The notes below the pieces were generated by a model. That model saw nothing but the letters and a program-made list of their open reading frames with translations, had not been told where the DNA came from and did not search any database. From an uncultured Paracoccaceae bacterium (GTDB lineage Bacteria; Pseudomonadota; Alphaproteobacteria; Rhodobacterales; Rhodobacteraceae), in NCBI GenBank assembly GCA_938092015.1, contig CALKOT010000015.1:1-56795 (forward strand): a stretch of DNA of 56,795 nucleotides, read 5' to 3'. Both the position numbers and the translations under genes were made by a program. Positions 1 through 9,354 of the stretch are shown here, piece by piece (within the stretch, counting starts at the first letter, position 1; each line of letters begins with the position of its first letter).

Positions 1-742
1 GACGGAGACCAGTGTCGCTGATGAGTGCGATTAGCCAGCGGACATCATCATCATGCTGCTTACAGTGGCTTTGAACTGTACGAATATCGGCAAATGGGAT
101 GGGCAGTCTTCTCACCACACCTGCGGTTTTGTCATGAAAGATCCGGGTGAACGGATTGGCTATTTCAATCGCATGTTCTGATATCGCGAAATTAAATACA
201 GCGGTGACAGAATTGAAGATCCTACTAATACTTGATCCAGCTAAACTGCGAGAGACAAGAGCATCCCTGAACGCAAGAGCATCAGCTCTAGTGTATTCAT
301 GAAGGTCCTTTAATCCTGAAGCCTCCACGAGATAGCCACACGCTCTTTCAGCCGCGGCGCGGAAGGTTTTACCCTTACTCGCACCCTTGAGGCTAACGTA
401 TAGGTTCAGAGCTTCTGACAGGCTCATGCTAGTTTCTAGTACCGGTACTAATGAAGTGGGCACAGCACGAGATTGGCTGCACTGCTTCAAAAGATGCCGT
501 GCGGGCAAATCACAATGAGCCAAGCGCAGATGAGCCCAGTGCTCCTCCAATTTAGCAGCGAACGCTAAAGCGCGTGTCTTCGCCACTGAGGACTTCTTGG
601 TACGCAAAGACTGCACGACTCTTGGGTAAACATAATGCTCAACTAAGTCACTCGGCACACGTCGGCTGAAGTAATAGTAGCCGTCACGGTTAAACGTAAA
701 AGGGACTCTTTTGGTCTGCATTTTGATCATCACTCTAGCCAT
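1..742 (-). CDS. Tyrosine recombinase (phage-type integrase), N-terminal part, cut by window edge
   Basis: Reading the minus strand from ATG at 742 gives an uninterrupted frame of about 247 codons that runs off the left edge. It begins MARVMIKMQTKRVPFTFNRD and continues with YYYFSRRVPSDL, the start typical of integrases with a DUF6538-like N-terminus. A SAM-like core-binding region follows (around SLSEALNLYVSLKGASKGKT). The frame ends at LIALISDTGLR, which matches the box I motif with the first catalytic Arg. The remaining catalytic residues and the Tyr lie outside the window. Alternative in-frame ATGs are at 730 and 721; no strong ribosome-binding site decides between them. The gene lies 80 bp from the 3' end of a tRNA-Arg, the usual position of an island integrase next to its attachment site. 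Calling it an integrase is well supported; that the element is complete or active is not known. Confidence 0.85.
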   Translation of the reverse strand, partial: MARVMIKMQTKRVPFTFNRDGYYYFSRRVPSDLVEHYVYPRVVQSLRTKKSSVAKTRALAFAAKLEEHWAHLRLAHCDLPARHLLKQCSQSRAVPTSLVPVLETSMSLSEALNLYVSLKGASKGKTFRAAAERACGYLVEASGLKDLHEYTRADALAFRDALVSRSLAGSSISRIFNSVTAVFNFAISEHAIEIANPFTRIFHDKTAGVVRRLPIPFADIRTVQSHCKQHDDDVRWLIALISDTGLR

Positions 743-821
743 GCTCAAAGACGAGCTATCTGAATTACTGAGTGAGATCAGACACTTGCTGGACTACAAC
801 GTGGTCCATTTCGCGTGTATT

Positions 822-898
822 TGGCGCACCCGAGAGGATTCGAACCTCTGGCCTCTGCCTTCGGAGGGCAGCGCTCTATCCGGCTGAGCTACGGGTGC
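822..898 (-). tRNA. tRNA-Arg (anticodon CCG)
   Basis: The reverse complement folds as a complete 77-nt tRNA. The acceptor stem is GCACCCG/CGGGTGC, the D arm is GCTC/GAGC, the anticodon stem is CTGCC/GGCAG with loop CTCCGAA (anticodon CCG, reads CGG), and the T arm is AGAGG-TTCGAAT-CCTCT. The discriminator base is G and CCA is encoded (822-824 on the complement). The 3' end faces an integrase gene 80 bp away, so this tRNA is the likely integration target and its 3' half the likely attachment core. Confidence 0.97.
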
Positions 899-907
899 CA
901 CACCGTG

Positions 908-936
908 TCTATAGGGCGCCACTTCACACTGCGCAA
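908..936 (-). promoter_or_regulatory. Candidate sigma-70 promoter of tRNA-Arg
   Basis: On the minus strand TTGCGC (931-936) and TATAGA (908-913) are separated by exactly 17 bp. The -10 box ends about 10 nt before the mature tRNA 5' end. Spacing and position fit a housekeeping promoter. No transcript data are available. Confidence 0.55.
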
Positions 937-946
937 TCTGTGATCA

Positions 947-2395
947 TCAGTCCTTAGGTTTCACTTCACCACCAGCTTCAATGTCGGGATCTTCCTCCAC
1001 AGGAACTGTAATTTCGACGTCATCGCTGGGATCGGTGAGTAGTGGCGCCATGTCGAGTTTTTTGGCGATCGCGTCCTCTGGCTCTTTCCGGGCTGTCCAA
1101 TCCAGCGTGTCAAAAGCACTGCAACTGTTACAGGTCGGAACCCAATCAGCATGTACTGCACCACAGTTGCTACAAATCCACTGTGGTCCCCGTGGAGCGG
1201 CGATAGCCTTTGCCAACCACCCACGAATGACACCGTCATCCGCTCCTTTACCCTTTTCGATCGCAGCCATGATTGAAAGTGATCTCGTCGAAGGCTCACT
1301 TTCCACCAAATCGCCAATTGCAATCTTCGCGCCGTCGAAATCATGGTCAGCTAGAGCAAGTTCACCAGTTAACAATCGTGCTTCGGTGTGCTCTGGCTGA
1401 ACATCCAACAATTCTTTGAACCGTTTCCGCCGCTGCCCCACATCCTCATCAGGCGCCAACTTAGCGAAGGCGGCAGCAAGATCTGGATGCGGATTTAGGC
1501 GCCAGGCATCATTTAAGGTACGCCGCGCGCGCCGATCAGAGCCGTGCTTTATGTGCAACTCAGCAGCGTCTGCCGCAGCAGGAACAAGACCGGGTGATTT
1601 CTTGTTTGCGGCAAACGTGAGTGAGAGCTTTTTGCCACTATCATCCGTATTGCGTGCTTCCGCCAGCAACAAAACAGCTTCACGTCGCGCCGCAACATCC
1701 TTAGGCAAAGTTTTCGCTGATACCGATGCGCCAAGCGTCTCCCGAGCGCCCGCCCAATCTTCGGTCTGTGACTGAAGGCCAAATAGCGTGGTCAGGACTT
1801 CGCTTTTCTTTGGCCGGAGGGCAAATGCGTGCTGGGCAAGCTTCAGGGCCCGGTCAGTTTCACCTTTGTGGAGCGCTTCGGCTAACAAGCCCTTCGTGCC
1901 GACGAAAGCTGTATCTGGCTCAGACGCCAACTGCTTGTAGTAAATGCGCGCCAGATTAGCGTCGCCCGATGCCTGTGCTGCTTGCGCCATTGCCAATCGC
2001 GTCAATCCCGGGCGTGACAAAAGCCTCTCGGCTTTGCGCGCGCGCGTCAAAGCTTTGTCGCCATCTCCTTCCGCTAACGAAATCAAACCCTCAGAAAGAG
2101 CGTCAAAGCCGCGCCGCTCTCTTGAGCGGTTCCAATAGCGAGAAAGCGCCGTTTCGTCCCCAGACAAAAAGCGAACCAGCGCGACAATGAAACTGAAGGC
2201 CTTAAAATGAAGCCAAATCAGGACCGCGATTGCGATAACAAGGCCGACGAATTCTAGTGGCGCGAAAGGTCCGTAAGTGCGTCCATTCAGATCGACTGAG
2301 ACACCGCCAGTAGAATCGCGCAACCAGTCAAAGGCCACAGCCGCTGCAAGAATTACAACGCCCCAAAGGAGGGTTCGGATCAACATCAATAGCAT
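947..2395 (-). CDS. hemY: HemY-like TPR membrane protein with C-terminal zinc knuckle
   Basis: This 482-aa protein has two N-terminal membrane segments (about residues 5-24 and 45-66, LEFVGLVIAIAVLIWLHF). A long helical region of TPR-like repeats follows. Near the C-terminus is a rubredoxin-like knuckle, CSNC at 408-411 and CNSC at 422-425. This is the plan of the proteobacterial HemY N-terminal family, which sits in the hemCD operon; the metal knuckle resembles that of LapB. The biochemical role is unsettled; this is not protoporphyrinogen oxidase. It is last in the run hemC-hemD-mitofilin-hemY, 17 bp after the mitofilin gene, and starts at ATG 2395 behind AAAGGG. Confidence 0.85.
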   Translation of the reverse strand: MLLMLIRTLLWGVVILAAAVAFDWLRDSTGGVSVDLNGRTYGPFAPLEFVGLVIAIAVLIWLHFKAFSFIVALVRFLSGDETALSRYWNRSRERRGFDALSEGLISLAEGDGDKALTRARKAERLLSRPGLTRLAMAQAAQASGDANLARIYYKQLASEPDTAFVGTKGLLAEALHKGETDRALKLAQHAFALRPKKSEVLTTLFGLQSQTEDWAGARETLGASVSAKTLPKDVAARREAVLLLAEARNTDDSGKKLSLTFAANKKSPGLVPAAADAAELHIKHGSDRRARRTLNDAWRLNPHPDLAAAFAKLAPDEDVGQRRKRFKELLDVQPEHTEARLLTGELALADHDFDGAKIAIGDLVESEPSTRSLSIMAAIEKGKGADDGVIRGWLAKAIAAPRGPQWICSNCGAVHADWVPTCNSCSAFDTLDWTARKEPEDAIAKKLDMAPLLTDPSDDVEITVPVEEDPDIEAGGEVKPKD

Positions 2396-2412
2396 TTAGT
2401 GACCCTTTCCGA

Positions 2413-3891
2413 TCAATTCGTCGTAAGTGAGTTGCGGTATTCCGCGAAAGCCTTAGCGCCTTCAGCTGTCCGTGCTAGCTGACTTAGCCAATTCGCCATC
2501 GCCCCCTGCGCCCCTTCGCTGAGCCCGCTAGCTTCGGCAAGTGCATCACTCAGTCCGCCAGTTTTCAGACGCGCTTCAATTCGGCTGAGAACTGCGCCAG
2601 CGTCAGCACCTTCAGTCTCTACGCTTGGCCTGCCACCTAGGCGGCCTTGCAGTTTGGCGAGTACGCCCGCCGAAAAGCTTTCACCTGCGTCTTCTTCCAA
2701 CGCAGCCGCGTATGCAGCCTGCGCCGCTGCTGGAAAAGTTGCAGACAGAGATTTCTGAGTTGGCATCCCCGATGACGCATTACTTAGCAATGCGTTTGGA
2801 GCGCTCTCCCCAGATAAGCTCGTCGTTTCGGAGAGGGCGTCTGCATATGGTGCGCCAGACAGAAGCGCCTGCTCGATACGGGTTAGTGCGGCATCGATAC
2901 TGGCGGACCGCCTGATATTCGAAGCCTCATCACGAGCGCCTGCCGTAGCTGCCTCACCGTTTTCCAATTCTGTAACGCGCTCAACCAAAGCAGCGAGGTC
3001 TTCATTGCTCGCCAAAGCCTCTATCTGAGATGTTCGTAACTTCAGATCAGCAATCTCTGCTCGAAGGCCCTCGACTGACGCCCCGAATCCAGCCACCCGC
3101 TCTAGCACTTCGGCAGACGGCGCCACCCCTTCCGACGTTGCATTGCCAAGCGCATCAATCTCCGCGCGCAACCCTTTGATCGTAGCTTCGGCAGAGACGA
3201 GTCTCTTCGCCAAATCGTTCATTCGTTCAAGGTCGGCCCGAGGTTCATTAGCTGCGTCCAGAATTTCGGCGGTCAGGTCTGTGCGAGCCTCGCTAACAGC
3301 TGCAATTGCAGCTGACGCCTTCTGCTCTGCTTGCGCTGCAGCCAAGGTTGACGCCTCAACCTCTGACGCCAATTCGGCGATCTTCTTCTGGCTCTTTTTG
3401 GCGACGGCATCGATTCGCTCCGCAGTTTCATTCACCCCAGGTGTCAAAAACGCAGCCACAGGCGACGCCCAGCCAGGTAGATTGGGCGCGACTTTAGGTC
3501 CTGCCCATAATGCGACGCCGGCGCCAACAAACAGAATTACCAGGTACTTTAGGATAGTCGACGCAATTGAGCCTGCAGATTCTTCCAAATCCGGAGCTAC
3601 GGTGTCTGGGTCAGATTCAACTTCGGGTGATTTGGGTTCTACAACTGCTTCTTCCGGGTCTGCAGAATGTGAATTTCCGGATCCTTCTTCTGAATTCGCA
3701 ATCCCCTCCTCTTCGTTGCCGGGTTTCTCTGACGGATCTGCAGCTTCAGCTAGCTCAACACTTACAGCATCAGCGTTTTTCACTTCGACTGCGTCAGCGT
3801 TTTTGGGATCGACTACATCCGCCTCGACCGCGGCTTTCTTCGCAGCCTCCAGACGTTCTTTGGCTGATTTCGTCTTGGCTTTGTCGGCCAT
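2413..3891 (-). CDS. Mitofilin (Mic60)-family inner-membrane protein
   Basis: The 492-aa protein has an acidic, low-complexity N-terminal 110 residues rich in Asp, Glu and Ala, including the imperfect repeat KNADAVEVKNADAVSV. A single membrane segment (ILKYLVILFVGAGVALWAG, about 112-130) follows. Next is a long Ala/Glu-rich coiled coil and a helical C-terminal domain. This is the layout of alphaproteobacterial mitofilins (COG4223), homologous to mitochondrial Mic60, which shape intracytoplasmic membranes. In alphaproteobacteria the gene commonly sits with hemC/hemD, as here. The ATG at 3891 has GGAGACAG upstream. The N-terminal region varies freely in the family and cannot be assigned a function. 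Confidence 0.85.
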   Translation of the reverse strand: MADKAKTKSAKERLEAAKKAAVEADVVDPKNADAVEVKNADAVSVELAEAADPSEKPGNEEEGIANSEEGSGNSHSADPEEAVVEPKSPEVESDPDTVAPDLEESAGSIASTILKYLVILFVGAGVALWAGPKVAPNLPGWASPVAAFLTPGVNETAERIDAVAKKSQKKIAELASEVEASTLAAAQAEQKASAAIAAVSEARTDLTAEILDAANEPRADLERMNDLAKRLVSAEATIKGLRAEIDALGNATSEGVAPSAEVLERVAGFGASVEGLRAEIADLKLRTSQIEALASNEDLAALVERVTELENGEAATAGARDEASNIRRSASIDAALTRIEQALLSGAPYADALSETTSLSGESAPNALLSNASSGMPTQKSLSATFPAAAQAAYAAALEEDAGESFSAGVLAKLQGRLGGRPSVETEGADAGAVLSRIEARLKTGGLSDALAEASGLSEGAQGAMANWLSQLARTAEGAKAFAEYRNSLTTN

Positions 3892-3964
3892 ATATCTGTC
3901 TCCAGAAACGTCTTCACAGTTGATCAGAGCTTACTCTATCCGCCTGATGAAACCCTATCGCTCT

Positions 3965-4669
3965 TTACCCATTCCTAGCGCTGCAAATCGCCGCGCACAT
4001 CGATGCTCCATTTGGATGCTCAGCAATTTCTACCTCAGCAAACCCCAGTTCCAGGACAGGTTCCGCAGCTGCCGCGCTGATCGCAAACAATTTCATCTCT
4101 TTTAAATGCTGCGCCCATTCTTCTTGGACATTGCGTTTAAAGATTGCCGCAGTCCGAGGCGAAAAAAAGGCCATTGCATCGAACTTTCGCGCCATTATGG
4201 CGCTGTGGACTTCAGACGGTGCGCTACAAGTTGCAATTGCTTCATAAGCGATCAGTACATTGGTCTGACGTCCCGCGGCCGAAAGGCGTTCCGCGATGTT
4301 CCCGCGGGAAAAACGACCTCTGACATGCAGGTATCGCCGCGGCGAAACCTCCATCAATCTTTCTATAAGACGGTCTGCATCACCCGAAACATCCTCAACA
4401 TTGACAAACCCACGTCGGCCAGCAGCAATCGAAGTGGCTGGACCAACACAGTAAACATCTGCCTGAGCGGGTATTGGATCTGGCAACGCTTCTACAGCGC
4501 GCGCCGAGGTGAAAATCAACGATTGATCCCCATTAAGTTCAATGGGGCCAGAAATCAGATTGGAAAAAGTTAATAACGGCCAAATCGTCGCTGACCAGCC
4601 GCAATCAGCTATGGCCTTCGAGAACGCCTCAGACTGTTTCTGACCGCGTGTGAGAAGGATATGCGACAT
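3965..4669 (-). CDS. hemD: Uroporphyrinogen-III synthase
   Basis: This 234-aa protein matches HemD in length and in the opening LLTRGQKQSEAFSKAI. The family is poorly conserved; supporting stretches are LIFTSARAVEAL, YCVGPATSIAA and MAFFSPRTAAIF. It cyclises hydroxymethylbilane with inversion of ring D, the step after HemC in tetrapyrrole synthesis in the cytoplasm. The ATG at 4669 lies 3 bp after the hemC stop, so the two are almost certainly co-transcribed. A TTG one codon upstream (4672) is a less likely start. Confidence 0.9.
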   Translation of the reverse strand: MSHILLTRGQKQSEAFSKAIADCGWSATIWPLLTFSNLISGPIELNGDQSLIFTSARAVEALPDPIPAQADVYCVGPATSIAAGRRGFVNVEDVSGDADRLIERLMEVSPRRYLHVRGRFSRGNIAERLSAAGRQTNVLIAYEAIATCSAPSEVHSAIMARKFDAMAFFSPRTAAIFKRNVQEEWAQHLKEMKLFAISAAAAEPVLELGFAEVEIAEHPNGASMCAAICSARNG

Positions 4670-4672
4670 CAA

Positions 4673-5602
4673 TCAAGCGTCGAAAAAGTTCGGGCCGCCT
4701 TTTGCGCGCAGTTCGTCTGCTGCATCTTTACCTAGAGCGGCGGCTTCTGAAGATAGACCTTCACGCGTCGTCTGAAACCGTTCTGAACCGTCAGGCCTTA
4801 AGATTTCGCCTCGGAACTCGATGCGATCGCCCCTGAGGTTCGCCAGCCCTGCGAGAGGCGTGCGGCACGATCCGTCCAGCGCGGTTAGAAACGCTCTTTC
4901 TGCTTCAAGTAATTTACGTGTCGGAGCATCGTCCAGAGGAACCAGCAATTCTATCGTATCAACATCGGCCTCCCGCACCTCGATACCGATAGCACCTTGC
5001 GCGACGGCTGGCAGCATCACATCCGGCTCAATCGGTCTGATCATCGGTTCTTTGTGCCCAAGACGATTAAGTCCGGCGCAAGCTAGAAAAGTCGCGTCCG
5101 CCACGCCGTCCGCCAACTTCTTCATGCGGGTCTGGACGTTTCCCCGAAACTCAACCGTCTGAAGGTCAGGGCGTCGCGCCAACAACTGAGCTCTACGGCG
5201 CAAGGAAGAGGTTCCGACAACAGCGCCAACTGGAAGCTGATCAACTTCGTTGTAAGAATCACAGAGAAATGCGTCACGCACATCTTCCCGTTCAAGATAT
5301 GTCGAAAGCACCAGGCCCGACTGACGCCAGGTGGGCGCGTCCTTCATTGAATGAACCGCAATGTCGATGCGGCTGTCTTGCAGCGCCTCTTCAATCTCTT
5401 TGGTGAAAAGGCCTTTGCCGCCAATTTCACTTAGCGATCGATCCTGAACCCTGTCGCCTGTAGTTTTGATAACCTCAATCTGGAATGCGCTTTCAGGCAA
5501 CCCATGAGCTGCCATCAATCGATCCCTGGTTTCAAAGGCCTGGGCTAACGCAAGCGGCGAGCCGCGTGTGCCAATTCGGAGGGGGCGGTCTTGGTCTGGC
5601 AT
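4673..5602 (-). CDS. hemC: Porphobilinogen deaminase (hydroxymethylbilane synthase)
   Basis: The 309-aa product polymerises four porphobilinogens into hydroxymethylbilane. Visible hallmarks are [15 protein letters not shown] at the N-terminus, [37 protein letters not shown], the [12 protein letters not shown] loop, and [10 protein letters not shown], whose Cys carries the dipyrromethane cofactor. I chose ATG 5602 ([11 protein letters not shown]). A second ATG sits two codons upstream at 5608, and the frame stays open further, but only the 5602/5608 starts fit the family's length. The gene is divergent from tsaD, with about 50 bp between starts for both promoters. Confidence 0.95.
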   Translation of the reverse strand: MPDQDRPLRIGTRGSPLALAQAFETRDRLMAAHGLPESAFQIEVIKTTGDRVQDRSLSEIGGKGLFTKEIEEALQDSRIDIAVHSMKDAPTWRQSGLVLSTYLEREDVRDAFLCDSYNEVDQLPVGAVVGTSSLRRRAQLLARRPDLQTVEFRGNVQTRMKKLADGVADATFLACAGLNRLGHKEPMIRPIEPDVMLPAVAQGAIGIEVREADVDTIELLVPLDDAPTRKLLEAERAFLTALDGSCRTPLAGLANLRGDRIEFRGEILRPDGSERFQTTREGLSSEAAALGKDAADELRAKGGPNFFDA

Positions 5603-5654
5603 TCGCATAGGTAGCCTGATATCCTGCAGCTCAGGCGAGCGCAACGAGATTAGT

Positions 5655-6755
5655 ATGACCGAAACGTTGACTGTTCTGGGGGTCGAATCTAGTTGCGACG
5701 ATACTGCCGCTGCAGTTATCCGATCCAACCCCGGACAAACGGACATCCTTGCAAATGTTGTCGAAGGCCAATCCACGCTTCACGCACCGTTCGGCGGCGT
5801 AGTCCCAGAAATCGCTGCCCGGGCGCATGCAGAACGCGCCGATCTATGCGTCGAAACTGCACTAGTTGCAGCCAATATTGGGCTGGAAGAGATCGATCTG
5901 ATCGCCGTGACGAGTGGTCCAGGTCTGATTGGCGGTGTTTTGTCGGGTGTAATGTGCGCGGAGGGGATTGCGGCGGGGCTTTCGATTCCCCTAATGGGTG
6001 TAAATCATTTGGAAGGACACGCGCTAACGCCGCGTCTTACCGATGATCTGGCAACGCCCTACCTTTTGCTCCTAGTCTCTGGCGGGCATTGCCAGATTAT
6101 TGAGGTTATTGCCCCAGGATCCTATCGGCGCATCGGCGGATCAATTGATGATGCGCCGGGTGAGGCCTTTGACAAAATCGCAAAACACTTAGGTCTTGGC
6201 TATCCAGGCGGACCGGAAGTTGAGCGCGAAGCGGCAAACGGCGATCCCTTGCGATTCAAACTTCCACGTCCGCTTCTGGATCGGCCCGATTGCGACATGA
6301 GTTTCTCCGGATTGAAAACCGCTGTTAGACGTGAATGCGATAAAATCGTTGAAACAAAAGGTGGCCTGTCCCAAGCGGATCGGGCTGATATCTGCGCCAG
6401 TTTCCAGGCGGCTGCGACCGAAGCAATGGTGGAAAAAACGCGCCGGGCGATGAATTTGATGATCCACGATCGAGGGTGGCCAAAAGGCGGCCGTCGCTTG
6501 GCAGTGGCAGGTGGAGTGGCGGCAAATAGGTCCATTCGCTCTTCATTGGAAGAAACTGCAAATGAACTTGGGTTCTCATTCACGGCGCCTCCGCTGAAAC
6601 TGTGTACTGACAATGCTGCAATGATCGCGTGGGCCGCGATTGAGAGATGGCGATTAGGGGATCGAAACCCGAAAGTTATGGCCCGGCCTCGTTGGCCTTT
6701 GGATGAATTGGCGCCGCCGATGTTAGGCGGCGGTAAAAAGGGCCCAAGAGCATGA
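5655..6755 (+). CDS. tsaD: tRNA N6-adenosine threonylcarbamoyltransferase
   Basis: The 366-aa TsaD (Gcp) transfers the threonylcarbamoyl group to A37 of ANN-decoding tRNAs, with TsaB and TsaE. It opens with [15 protein letters not shown] and holds the metal-binding NHLEGH, the [10 protein letters not shown] strand, [17 protein letters not shown] and the late [14 protein letters not shown] 5655 fits the family start; the frame extends upstream to 5568 but that stretch overlaps hemC. The stop overlaps the gpsA start (ATGA at 6752-6755), indicating translational coupling. Confidence 0.97.
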   Translation: MTETLTVLGVESSCDDTAAAVIRSNPGQTDILANVVEGQSTLHAPFGGVVPEIAARAHAERADLCVETALVAANIGLEEIDLIAVTSGPGLIGGVLSGVMCAEGIAAGLSIPLMGVNHLEGHALTPRLTDDLATPYLLLLVSGGHCQIIEVIAPGSYRRIGGSIDDAPGEAFDKIAKHLGLGYPGGPEVEREAANGDPLRFKLPRPLLDRPDCDMSFSGLKTAVRRECDKIVETKGGLSQADRADICASFQAAATEAMVEKTRRAMNLMIHDRGWPKGGRRLAVAGGVAANRSIRSSLEETANELGFSFTAPPLKLCTDNAAMIAWAAIERWRLGDRNPKVMARPRWPLDELAPPMLGGGKKGPRA

Positions 6756-7651
6756 AGGTAACAACTGTTGGCGCCGGCGCATTCGGCAAAGCGTTTCATC
6801 TGATAGCGCAATTAGGTGGGGACGCGACCTTGTTAGGGCGACGCGTTGAAAAGGGCGTTAGCACTGACTGGAGCGGAAGCCTGGCGGAAGCTGAACTGAT
6901 TGCTATGGCTGTTCCGGCGCCAGCCACCCGCGACGTTCTTCGACAGATCAGGTCGCACTTGCGCCAAAGTGCTGTCCTTCTCATGCTCGCGAAAGGGATC
7001 GAGGTAAAGACCGGCGATCTTCAGTCTGAAATTGCAAAGACAGTGGCGCCTGCCTTACCTGTGATGGTGCTTACGGGACCATCATTTGCATCCGAGATGC
7101 TGGCAGGCCTTCCCACAGCCGTAACCTTGGCATCCGAAGAAGCAACACTTGGTGAGAAAGTTCAGGCGCGACTAGCTGGCCCTGCTTTCCGTCCCTACTT
7201 AACTAATGACGTTACCGGCGCTCAGATCGGTGGAGCCATGAAAAATGTTATCGCTATCGCATGTGGCGCCGCGATGGGTCGTGGTTTGGGGGAAAGTGCA
7301 CGAGCTGCCCTGATGACCCGTGGTTTCGCTGAAATGAAAAGGGTCGCTCTGGCGCGGGGCGCAAGAATCGAAACCCTTTCAGGCCTATCTGGCTTTGGTG
7401 ATCTTTCATTGACCTGCGCATCGGCGAAATCCCGAAACTTCGCATTTGGCTTTGCTTTGGGTGAGGGCCGACTAGCACCCGGCGCTACTTACGAAGGTGT
7501 CGCAACAGCCGAGGCAGTGGTTTCGTTGGCTAATCGGATGAATGTAGAAGCACCGGTCGCCAAAATTGTTGCAGCGCTAGTCGCTGGTCAGCAGGATGTT
7601 GATGGTGCAATGGCCGATCTGTTGGCCCGCCCTTTGCGCCGTGAAGCGTAG
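6752..7651 (+). CDS. gpsA: Glycerol-3-phosphate dehydrogenase [NAD(P)+]
   Basis: This 299-aa cytoplasmic enzyme makes sn-glycerol-3-phosphate for phospholipid synthesis. The nucleotide motif GAGAFGKAF is at residues 7-15. [15 protein letters not shown] and [12 protein letters not shown], which carries the catalytic Lys, follow. The C-terminal helical domain includes [13 protein letters not shown] and [12 protein letters not shown]. It is slightly shorter than the E. coli enzyme (about 339 aa), as is common in this lineage. It overlaps tsaD by 4 bp. Confidence 0.94.
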   Translation: MKVTTVGAGAFGKAFHLIAQLGGDATLLGRRVEKGVSTDWSGSLAEAELIAMAVPAPATRDVLRQIRSHLRQSAVLLMLAKGIEVKTGDLQSEIAKTVAPALPVMVLTGPSFASEMLAGLPTAVTLASEEATLGEKVQARLAGPAFRPYLTNDVTGAQIGGAMKNVIAIACGAAMGRGLGESARAALMTRGFAEMKRVALARGARIETLSGLSGFGDLSLTCASAKSRNFAFGFALGEGRLAPGATYEGVATAEAVVSLANRMNVEAPVAKIVAALVAGQQDVDGAMADLLARPLRREA

Positions 7652-7705
7652 ATCGACAGTGGCGCCAAATTCGTCGTCTGGTAAAAGATGTAAAGGAGTC
7701 GAAGT

Positions 7706-8125
7706 GTGAACTACTGGTTATTTAAGTCTGAACCGAACACTTGGGATTGGGACCAGCAGGTCGCTAAAGGTGAAGCCGGTGAAGAATGGGACGGCATCCG
7801 CAATTATCAGGCGCGTAACAACATGCGCCAGATGAAGCTCGGTGATCTTGGCTTCTTCTATCACTCCATCGATGAGAAACGCGTGGTTGGTGTGGTAGAG
7901 GTCTGCAAGCTGATCCACCCTGACAGCACGACTGAAGATGAGCGTTGGGAATGTGTTGATGTCAAAGCAGTGGCGCCGTTTCCAAGGCCGGTGACACTGC
8001 AGATGTGCAAAGACGACCCACGATTGAACAGTATGGTTCTGGTCATCAACACCCGCCTATCCGTTCAACCGGTAACCCCTGAGGAATGGGCGATAATTTG
8101 CGAAATGGGCGACTACAAAACCTGA
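7706..8125 (+). CDS. EVE domain protein
   Basis: The 139-aa protein is a stand-alone EVE (PUA-like) domain. It shows the family opening YWLFKSEPNTWDWDQQ, GIRNYQARNNMRQMKLGD, and a late LVINTRLSVQPVTPEEW. EVE domains are thought to read modified bases in nucleic acids; the ligand here is unknown. The start is GTG at 7706, fixed by AAAGGAG (7693-7699) just upstream. It follows gpsA by 54 bp, a common pairing in Rhodobacterales. Its 3' end overlaps the convergent hydrolase gene by 13 bp. Confidence 0.9.
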   Translation: MNYWLFKSEPNTWDWDQQVAKGEAGEEWDGIRNYQARNNMRQMKLGDLGFFYHSIDEKRVVGVVEVCKLIHPDSTTEDERWECVDVKAVAPFPRPVTLQMCKDDPRLNSMVLVINTRLSVQPVTPEEWAIICEMGDYKT

Positions 8126-9207
8126 TCATGGAACTTCTTTAGCGCTTTGACGACTTGCTCTGGTTGCTCTTGTTGCACCCAGTGTCCGGCACCCTCGATC
8201 AAAGTTCGACCAAGGTAATTTGTACAGGCTTTTTCTTCCATCGCCTCCAGCGCCCCCGGGGCCTGCCAAACACCCCAATCTTGCGCGCCTGCGATGAAAC
8301 AAGCGGGAATATCAATCGTTTGGCCGGCAAGTTTACCGGCCCATTCACGATGTTCGGCTGAGGTCGAATTGCGATACCAATTCAGGCTCGCCTGCATCCC
8401 GGTGTCTCGGAACGCGTCTGTATAAACCTGAAGTTCCTCTTTGGTCAGCCAAGCACATGAAGCACCTGATTGTGGAGCCATGCCCATGGCTTGGTCGCCC
8501 ATGCCTACACCCAAGTCCATGATGTAATAGCGCGGCATAACTGCAAGTGAAGCCGCAGACCAGTCCGGCAGCTTGTGAGGGCGATTTTCCGCCCAGTCAC
8601 CGCTCTTACAATGATAGTACGCGCGAAACACTGCATCAAACCCATCTGGATGGCTCAGAAAATCAGCCTCAGCCTCGCGATCCCCATATCGCCATTGATA
8701 GTGACGACGCGGCGGGGTCAGCGTGGCCAACTGGTCGTGAAGGTCTTCTGTTGGGGACGGCCCAGTTCCCGGGGGGCCAGCAAACGGCGCACTCATCAAC
8801 GCGACCGAAGAATACAAGTCAGGGCGCAGCAACGCCGACCAAGCTGCTACAGGCGATCCGAAATCGTGTCCCACCAAAGCAGCGCGATCATATCCCAGAG
8901 ATTTCACCAGCGCGGCGACATCATCAGTCAAACTTGCAAAACTGTATTCCAGCAAATCGACATCATATCCGGAGGTCCATCCAGTCGTACCGCCATATCC
9001 CCGCTGATCGGGTGCAACAACACGCCACCCCGCCTCGGCGAGAGGACCGATAACTTTGCGCCAGCTAAAAGATAACTCTGGAAACCCATGCAGGAGCAGG
9101 AGGAGAGGCGCATCTGAGTCGCCAGCCTCTAGAATGTGCATCGAAAGACCGTTTACACCCTCAACCATTTTGGATGTCACGCCTGCTGGGAGATAATCTT
9201 CATACAT
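8113..9207 (-). CDS. Alpha/beta hydrolase, epoxide hydrolase-like
   Basis: The 364-aa protein has the HGFPELSFSWR oxyanion region (about residues 40-50), APDQRGYGGT, and the nucleophile elbow GHDFGSPVA, where Asp rather than Ser is the nucleophile. A late GAGHWVQQEQPE carries the catalytic His. An Asp nucleophile with HGFPE is typical of epoxide hydrolases; haloalkane dehalogenases share the Asp but usually differ at the oxyanion motif. No signal peptide is seen. The substrate cannot be told. It is convergent with the EVE gene and divergent from the TSUP gene. Confidence 0.85.
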   Translation of the reverse strand: MYEDYLPAGVTSKMVEGVNGLSMHILEAGDSDAPLLLLLHGFPELSFSWRKVIGPLAEAGWRVVAPDQRGYGGTTGWTSGYDVDLLEYSFASLTDDVAALVKSLGYDRAALVGHDFGSPVAAWSALLRPDLYSSVALMSAPFAGPPGTGPSPTEDLHDQLATLTPPRRHYQWRYGDREAEADFLSHPDGFDAVFRAYYHCKSGDWAENRPHKLPDWSAASLAVMPRYYIMDLGVGMGDQAMGMAPQSGASCAWLTKEELQVYTDAFRDTGMQASLNWYRNSTSAEHREWAGKLAGQTIDIPACFIAGAQDWGVWQAPGALEAMEEKACTNYLGRTLIEGAGHWVQQEQPEQVVKALKKFHDQVL

Positions 9208-9354
9208 AAATGGGACCTTTTGAGTTGGTTAATGGGACTTTTTTTTCATTTTTCTTACCCGCAAAACCAGTTTCGCTCCGATTTGTCGCAACTGGTGCGC
9301 TGGATTTAGCGCCTGATGAGCGTAGAACCGAGGCCTGACCTTCCGAGGCGTTTC

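Noticed and set aside
772-957. Plus-strand open frame of 61 codons over the tRNA
   Set aside because: It is the antisense of tRNA-Arg and contains the [18 protein letters not shown]-type string that such antisense frames always give.
3143-4105. Long plus-strand open frame (320 codons) opposite mitofilin
   Set aside because: A Ser/Ala-rich mirror of the mitofilin gene without ribosome-binding site or domain; it also crosses into hemD.
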